From NCBI GenBank assembly GCA_963763015.1, contig CAVXML010000004.1, forward strand, positions 1 to 64,000: a stretch of DNA of 64,000 bases. The letters run 5' to 3'. The stretch comes from Fodinibacter sp963763015. Its GTDB lineage: Bacteria > Actinomycetota > Actinomycetes > Actinomycetales > Dermatophilaceae. Position 1 is the first letter of the stretch. Each line of letters begins with the position of its first letter. Under the pieces are notes generated by a model. That model was given only the letters and a program-made list of their open reading frames with translations. It did not search any database and was not told the origin of the DNA. Of this stretch, positions 59,311 through 64,000 are shown one piece after another. The position numbers were made by a program, and so were the translations under genes.

Positions 59311-61017
59311 GTGAGCACCGACGTCGACCCAGCGACTCCGTTCCCGTCCGACATCGAGATCGCCCAGAGGGCCGACGTCACGCCCGTCGTCGACCTCGCG
59401 CGCGAGGTGCTCGGCATCCCGGCGGAGGCGCTGGTCCCCTACGGCCACACGAAGGCCAAGGTGTCGCTGCCCTGGCTGGCCGGACTGGAGGACCGGCCCG
59501 ACGGGCACCTCGTCCTCGTCACGGCGATGTCACCCACGCCCGCCGGGGAGGGCAAGACCACGACGTCCGTGGGGCTGGCCGACGCGCTCCGCCGGATCGG
59601 CGAGAAGAGCATCGTCGCCCTCCGCGAGCCGTCGATGGGGCCGGTGTTCGGGATCAAGGGCGGGGCGGCCGGGGGCGGCTACGCGCAGGTCGTTCCCATG
59701 GTCGACATCAACCTCGCCTTCACCGGTGACTTCGCGGCCATCGCCGCCGCCAACAACCTGCTCGCGGCGATGCTCGACAACCACCTCCACCAGGGCAACG
59801 CCCTGGGCATCGACCCGCGCACCGTGACGTGGAAGCGGGTCGTCGACCTCAACGACCGGGCGCTGCGCCACATCGTCGTGGGGCTGGGCGGCGTGGCGAA
59901 CGGCATCCCCAGGGAGGACGGCTTCGACATCGTCGTCGCGTCGGAGGTCATGGCGATCCTCTGCCTCGCGACCTCCATCGGCGACCTCCGCCGCCGCCTG
60001 GGTGACGTCGTGGTGGCACACACCGCGGACAAGCGCCACGTGACGGCACGCGACCTGCGCGCCGAGGGCGCGATGACCGTGCTGCTGCGCGACGCCCTCG
60101 CCCCGAACCTGGTGCAGACGCTCGAGCACACACCCGCCTTCATCCACGGCGGTCCGTTCGCCAACATCGCCCACGGGTGCAACTCGGTTGTCGCCACGAG
60201 GGCGGCGCTCAAGCTGGGCGACTGGGTGGTCACCGAGGCCGGCTTCGGGGCCGACCTGGGTGCCGAGAAGTTCATCGACATCAAGTGCCGGGCGACCGGC
60301 CTGCGCCCCGAGGTGGCGGTGGTGGTGGCGACCGTGCGGGCGCTGAAGTACCACGGCGGGTTGGCCGTCGCCGAGGTCGGCCGCGAGGACCTTCGCGCCG
60401 TCGAGGCGGGAATGGGCAACCTGCGCCGCCACCTCTCCATCGTGCAGGACGTCTACGGCCTCACCCCGGTGGTCGCCGTCAACCGTTTTCCCAGTGACAC
60501 CGATGCCGAGGTCGAGCACGTGCTGCGCCTGTGCCACGACGACGGCGTTCGCGCGCACCCGGCGACCCACGTGCGCGACGGCGGCGTCGGTGCCGAGGCG
60601 CTCGCCAGGGGCGTCGTGGAGGCTGTGCGCGAGGGCCGCAGCGACATGCAGTTCGTCTACGACGACCACCTCTCCCTCGAGAAGAAGGCCGAGGCACTCG
60701 CCACCCGCATCTACGGGGCGGCGGGTGTCGCGTTCGAGCCGCGGGCTCGTCGGCGGCTGGAACAGGTCGAGGCGGAGGGCTTCGGCCACCTGCCCATCTG
60801 CGTCGCGAAGACCCAGTCGTCGTTCTCGACCGACCCCACGCAGCGGGGAGCGCCGACGGGGCACACGATCACCGTTCGCGACGTGCGCCTGGCCGCCGGC
60901 GCCGGCTTCGTCGTGCTCCTGACCGGGGACATCATGACGATGCCGGGCCTGCCACGGGAGCCGGCCGCCCACCGCATCGACATGGACGACGACGGCCGGG
61001 TGACCGGCCTCAGCTGA
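59311..61017 (+). CDS. fhs: Formate--tetrahydrofolate ligase
   Basis: 568 residues. ATP-dependent activation of formate onto tetrahydrofolate, feeding one-carbon metabolism. P-loop SPTPAGEGKTTTSVGLADAL, REPSMGPVFGIKGGAAGGGYAQVVPM, INLAFTGDFAAI, NNLLAAMLDNHLHQGN, GFDIVVASEVMAILCLA, PFANIAHGCNSVVATR and the C-terminal GDIMTMPGLPREPAA are all typical. GTG 59311 starts the conserved region; a longer in-frame ORF runs back through the DinG-like gene and is rejected. Confidence 0.96.
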   Translation: MSTDVDPATPFPSDIEIAQRADVTPVVDLAREVLGIPAEALVPYGHTKAKVSLPWLAGLEDRPDGHLVLVTAMSPTPAGEGKTTTSVGLADALRRIGEKSIVALREPSMGPVFGIKGGAAGGGYAQVVPMVDINLAFTGDFAAIAAANNLLAAMLDNHLHQGNALGIDPRTVTWKRVVDLNDRALRHIVVGLGGVANGIPREDGFDIVVASEVMAILCLATSIGDLRRRLGDVVVAHTADKRHVTARDLRAEGAMTVLLRDALAPNLVQTLEHTPAFIHGGPFANIAHGCNSVVATRAALKLGDWVVTEAGFGADLGAEKFIDIKCRATGLRPEVAVVVATVRALKYHGGLAVAEVGREDLRAVEAGMGNLRRHLSIVQDVYGLTPVVAVNRFPSDTDAEVEHVLRLCHDDGVRAHPATHVRDGGVGAEALARGVVEAVREGRSDMQFVYDDHLSLEKKAEALATRIYGAAGVAFEPRARRRLEQVEAEGFGHLPICVAKTQSSFSTDPTQRGAPTGHTITVRDVRLAAGAGFVVLLTGDIMTMPGLPREPAAHRIDMDDDGRVTGLS

Positions 61018-61020
61018 CCG

Positions 61021-62478
61021 TCAGACCGCGTAGGCCGTGAGGGCGCCGGCCAGCTCCGGCCGTACCCGCGCCGTGAGCCTGGTGCCGTCGGGCCGGTGCT
61101 CGCTCGCGAGGACCTCGCCGGTCTCGTGGATCCGGCTCACCAGGTCTCCGCGGTCGTACGGCACGAGCACCTCGACGTCGACGTCGGGCTGCGGCAGCTC
61201 GTCGGCGATCAGGGCTCGCAGCTGCTCGAGCCCAGCGCCGGTGCGGGCGGACACCACGATCGAGTGCTTCTCGTGGCGGCGCAGTCGGTCGACCACCTCG
61301 GGCTCGGCGAGGTCAGCCTTGTTGATGACGATGACCTCCTTGACGTCGGTGGCGCCGACGTCGGCCAGCACCTCCCGCACCGCGGAGATCTGTCCCTCGG
61401 GGTCGGCGTGCGAGCCGTCGACGACGTGCAGCAGCAGGTCGGCCTCGGCCACCTCTTCCAGCGTGGAGCGGAAGGCCTCGACGAGCTGGTGGGGCAGCTG
61501 CCGGACGAAGCCCACGGTGTCGGTGAGGGTGTACATCCGCCCGTCCGGGGTCTCGGCACGGCGCACGGTGGGGTCGAGCGTGGCGAAGAGCTGGTTCTCG
61601 ACGAGCACCCCGGCCCCGGTGAGCCGGTTCAGGAGGGAGGACTTGCCGGCGTTGGTGTACCCGGCGATGGCGACACTGGGGACGTCGTTGGCGCGCCGAC
61701 TTCCCCGCTTGGTGTCTCGGACGGTCTTCATCTCCGTGATGAGCGTGCGGAGCCTGGCCATGCGGCTGTTGATCCGGCGACGGTCGAGCTCGATCTTGGT
61801 CTCACCGGGGCCGCGCGAGCCCATCCCCTGCCCGCCGGCGGCCTGCCCGCCGGCCTGCCGGGACATCGACTCACCCCAGCCGCGCAGGCGCGGGAGCAGG
61901 TACTGGAGCTGGGCGAGCTCGACCTGGGCCTTGCCCTCCCGCGACTTGGCGTGCTGCGCGAAGATGTCGAGGATCAGGGCGGTCCGGTCGATGACCTTGA
62001 CCTGGACGACATCCTCCAGAGCCCGCCGCTGGCTGGGAGCCAGCTCGGTGTCGCAGATGACGGTGTCCGCCGCCTCGGCGATGACGATGTCGCGCAGCTC
62101 GGCGGCCTTGCCCTTGCCGAGGTACGTCGCGGGGTCGGGGTTGGCCCGTCGCTGGACCACCCCGGCGAGCACCTCGGAGCCGGCGGTCTCGGCGAGTGCG
62201 GCCAGCTCGCGGATGGAGTTCTCGGCGTCCTCCGCGGTGCCCTCGGACCAGACAGCAGCCAGGACGACCCGCTCGAGCCGCAGCTGCCGGTACTCGACCT
62301 CGGTGACGTCCTCGAGCTCGGTGGACAGCCCGGAGACACGGCGCAGCGCCGCCCGCTCGTCGCGCTCGAGCTGTTCGCCGTCGTAGGTCGCGTCGTCGTC
62401 CAGGACGAAGCCCGAGTCGTCGAGGGAGTCGTCGGCGAGCGCCTCGGCCCGCCCGGACAGGAAGTCTCGTGCAGTCAT
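61021..62478 (-). CDS. hflX: GTPase HflX
   Basis: 485-residue ribosome-associated GTPase used in splitting stalled ribosomes. N-terminal HflX domain (LAALAETAGSEVLAGVVQRRANPDPATYLGKGKAAELRD), LAPSQRRALEDVVQVKVIDRTALILDIFAQHA, GPGETKIELDRRRI, then the G domain with VAIAGYTNAGKSSLLNRL (G1), DTVGFVRQLPHQLVEAF (G3) and NKADLA (G4). AGGGGGA lies 3 nt before the ATG. Converges with fhs, with only 3 bp between stops. Confidence 0.96.
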   Translation of the reverse strand: MTARDFLSGRAEALADDSLDDSGFVLDDDATYDGEQLERDERAALRRVSGLSTELEDVTEVEYRQLRLERVVLAAVWSEGTAEDAENSIRELAALAETAGSEVLAGVVQRRANPDPATYLGKGKAAELRDIVIAEAADTVICDTELAPSQRRALEDVVQVKVIDRTALILDIFAQHAKSREGKAQVELAQLQYLLPRLRGWGESMSRQAGGQAAGGQGMGSRGPGETKIELDRRRINSRMARLRTLITEMKTVRDTKRGSRRANDVPSVAIAGYTNAGKSSLLNRLTGAGVLVENQLFATLDPTVRRAETPDGRMYTLTDTVGFVRQLPHQLVEAFRSTLEEVAEADLLLHVVDGSHADPEGQISAVREVLADVGATDVKEVIVINKADLAEPEVVDRLRRHEKHSIVVSARTGAGLEQLRALIADELPQPDVDVEVLVPYDRGDLVSRIHETGEVLASEHRPDGTRLTARVRPELAGALTAYAV

Positions 62479-62539
62479 GTTCCCCCTATGGTCTCATCGC
62501 ACAACGCCGTCGGCCCAACCGTTTCTTCCGGCTCGGCGC

Positions 62540-62553
62540 TAGCGTGTGCCTCG
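62540..62553 (+). promoter_or_regulatory. Leaderless-type -10 of the methyltransferase gene
   Basis: TAGCGT (62540-62545), 8-nt spacer, ATG 62554. Confidence 0.45.
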
Positions 62554-63159
62554 ATGACCGGGCACGACCACTACTTCACGGCCGAGCCGGCAAGCGCCGA
62601 CGAGCGCCGCACCCTCCACGTCCGTCTCGCCGGCCGGGACCTGGAGGTCGAGGTGGCGCCCGGCGTCTTCTCCCCGGGCGGTCTGGACAAGGGGACCGCG
62701 GTCCTGCTCGACGAGGCACCCGCCCCTCCGCCCGAGGGCACCTTTCTCGACCTCGGGTGCGGGTGGGGCCCCCTGGCCCTCACCCTCGCCCAGCTCTCAC
62801 CCGGTGCCACGGTGTACGCGGTCGACGTCAACGAGCGCGCCCTGGACCTCGTGCGCCGCAACGCCACCGCGCTGGGGCTGGAGGGCATTCGTGCAGGCAC
62901 GCCGGACGGCATCCCGGATGCCGTGCGCTTCGACCTCATCTGGTCCAACCCCCCGATCCGGGTGGGGAAGGCGGCGCTCCACGACCTGCTGCGCACCTGG
63001 TTGCCCCGCCTCGCTCCGGATGGAGCGGCGTACCTGGTGGTGCAGCGCAACCTCGGCTCGGACAGCCTCCAGCGCTGGGTCGAGACCGACCTCGGGATGC
63101 CGTGCCGGCGCCTGGTCTCCAGCAAGGGCTTCCGGGTGCTCCAGGTCAGGCCGTCGTGA
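62554..63159 (+). CDS. RsmC-like class I methyltransferase
   Basis: 201 residues. AdoMet motif I FLDLGCGWGPLALTLAQL, motif II strand VYAVDVNERALDLVRRNA and the substrate motif FDLIWSNPPIRVGK (NPPI/F), which is the signature of N-methyltransferases acting on rRNA bases, RsmC/RlmG type. GVFSPGGLDKGTAVLLD at the start is also RsmC-like. It is half the length of E. coli RsmC, as in most actinobacteria. Its stop overlaps the next GTG (GTGA). Confidence 0.9.
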   Translation: MTGHDHYFTAEPASADERRTLHVRLAGRDLEVEVAPGVFSPGGLDKGTAVLLDEAPAPPPEGTFLDLGCGWGPLALTLAQLSPGATVYAVDVNERALDLVRRNATALGLEGIRAGTPDGIPDAVRFDLIWSNPPIRVGKAALHDLLRTWLPRLAPDGAAYLVVQRNLGSDSLQRWVETDLGMPCRRLVSSKGFRVLQVRPS

Positions 63160-64000
63160 CCCCCTCGCTGGGGGTCGTCCTCGTTCCCACCCTGCCGCCG
63201 GAGGCGCTCCGGAAGCTGGCCTCCGTCGCCGACGAGCACCTCGACGAGCTGTGGGTCTGGGAGGACTGCTTCAAGGAGTCGGCCGTCGCCTCGGCGGCTG
63301 CGGCACTCGCCTGGACCGAGCGGGTTCGCGTCGGGATCGGCCTGGCGCCGGTGCCGCTGCGGAACGTGGCCCTCCTCGCGATGGAGCTCGCGACGCTGCA
63401 CCGGCTGTTCCCGGGTCGCCTCCTGCCCGGTATCGGGCACGGGGTGCAGGACTGGATGGGACAGGTCGGTGCGCGGCCCGCATCACCGCTGACCCTGCTC
63501 GGTGAGTACGCCCAGGCCCTGAGGCTGCTGCTCGACGGGCAGGAGGTCACGGTCTCGGGCCGCTACGTCCGCCTCGACCGGGTCCGGCTGGACTGGCCGC
63601 CCGAGCCCGGCACTCCCCTGCTCATCGGCGGTGCCGGCCCGAGGACCCTCGAGCTGGCCGGCCGGCTCGGCGACGGCATCATCATCGGCTCCGCGGCGTC
63701 CGAGACGGAGCTGGGGGACGCGGTGGCGGCAGGGCGAGCCGGCTGGGGCGGGACGGGTGCACCGATGCCGGTCGTCACCCACCTCCTCGCGGCGACCGGG
63801 CCCGGTGCGGAGCGGCGACTGGCCGAGGAGCTCGGTCGGTGGGGCCGCACCGACGGCGCTCCCGGCCGGGGGGTCGCCGGGAACGCCACCACCGTGGCGG
63901 ATGCCGTCCGGCGGCTGGCCGCTCTCGGCGCCACCACCGTCGTGGTCCAGCCGACCGAGGACGAGCCGGACCTCGAGGGCCTCGTGCGGTTCGTCGGCCG
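63156..64000 (+). CDS. LLM-class flavin-dependent oxidoreductase (partial)
   Basis: The frame opens at GTG 63156, coupled to the methyltransferase by GTGA, and runs off the window with no stop (281 codons). TIM-barrel luciferase-like features: LGVVLVPTLPPEALRKLASVADEHLDELWVWEDCF, ALAWTERVRVGIGLAPVPLRNVALLAMELATLHRLFPGRLLPGIGHG, LLGEYAQALRLLLDGQEVTVSGRYVRL and LLIGGAGPRTLELAGRLGDGIIIG. Could use FMN or coenzyme F420; the substrate is unknown. Confidence 0.9.
   Translation, partial: MTPSLGVVLVPTLPPEALRKLASVADEHLDELWVWEDCFKESAVASAAAALAWTERVRVGIGLAPVPLRNVALLAMELATLHRLFPGRLLPGIGHGVQDWMGQVGARPASPLTLLGEYAQALRLLLDGQEVTVSGRYVRLDRVRLDWPPEPGTPLLIGGAGPRTLELAGRLGDGIIIGSAASETELGDAVAAGRAGWGGTGAPMPVVTHLLAATGPGAERRLAEELGRWGRTDGAPGRGVAGNATTVADAVRRLAALGATTVVVQPTEDEPDLEGLVRFVG

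Overview
The window is a contiguous piece of an actinobacterial chromosome. The DNA is very GC-rich (roughly 70-72% by eye), third codon positions are almost always G or C, GTG starts are common, and genes are packed with many 4-bp overlaps. Gene order and families (dnaG-dgt, uppS-recO, era-CNNM-ybeY-phoH, hrcA-dnaJ-rsmE, DUF3097, lepA-rpsT-holA) fit Micrococcales; an Intrasporangiaceae-like genome is my best guess, from general knowledge and not from a search. No prophage, insertion sequence, CRISPR array or biosynthetic cluster was seen.

Layout. 1-4.6 kb: tRNA-Asn, a small conserved gene, dnaG, dgt and a YdeI-like gene. 4.7-8.4 kb: dusB, a metallo-beta-lactamase-fold protein, an alpha/beta hydrolase and a two-domain sulfurtransferase. 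8.4-13.2 kb: an ECF sigma factor with a membrane partner, and a divergent 947-residue repeat protein. 13.2-18.1 kb: glyS, a small membrane protein and a Zur-controlled zinc operon (znuA-znuC-znuB-zur). 18.1-24 kb: recO-uppS, a decayed short-chain dehydrogenase gene, alkB, DUF1801, and leuA followed by a PfkB-type kinase, with a leucine-rich leader peptide upstream of leuA. 24-27 kb: a minus-strand operon of an ankyrin lipoprotein, ACC deaminase, a wrecked dimethylargininase gene and an acetyltransferase. 27-31 kb: acetyltransferase, acyl-CoA-binding protein, asd and a DUF222/HNH protein. 31-38.6 kb: phoH-ybeY-CNNM-era, HIT, recQ and a second ECF sigma factor with a GerMN/Gmad2 membrane protein. 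38.6-47.8 kb: hrcA-dnaJ-rsmE under a CIRCE element, DUF3097, DUF4870, hemW and small housekeeping or stress enzymes. 47.8-64 kb: lepA, an MFS exporter, a ferric-iron ABC transporter under an IdeR/DtxR box, a PemK-type toxin, rpsT, holA, a DinG-type helicase, fhs, hflX, a methyltransferase and a partial luciferase-like monooxygenase.

How the genes work together. The metal loci are self-contained circuits: Zur closes the zinc operon it controls through a double operator that covers the promoter, and the iron transporter has an IdeR-type box inside its promoter spacer. The chaperone genes are governed by HrcA/CIRCE. leuA appears to be controlled by a leader peptide with three consecutive Leu codons. 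Many genes carry a TANNNT-like -10 hexamer ending 6-8 nt before the start codon, so leaderless transcription seems common; I used this to choose starts. Two operon genes appear to start with CTG inside CTGA overlaps. The least understood items are the two ECF sigma/membrane-protein pairs and the large repeat protein. I did not find a clear defence island or other obviously new multi-gene system.
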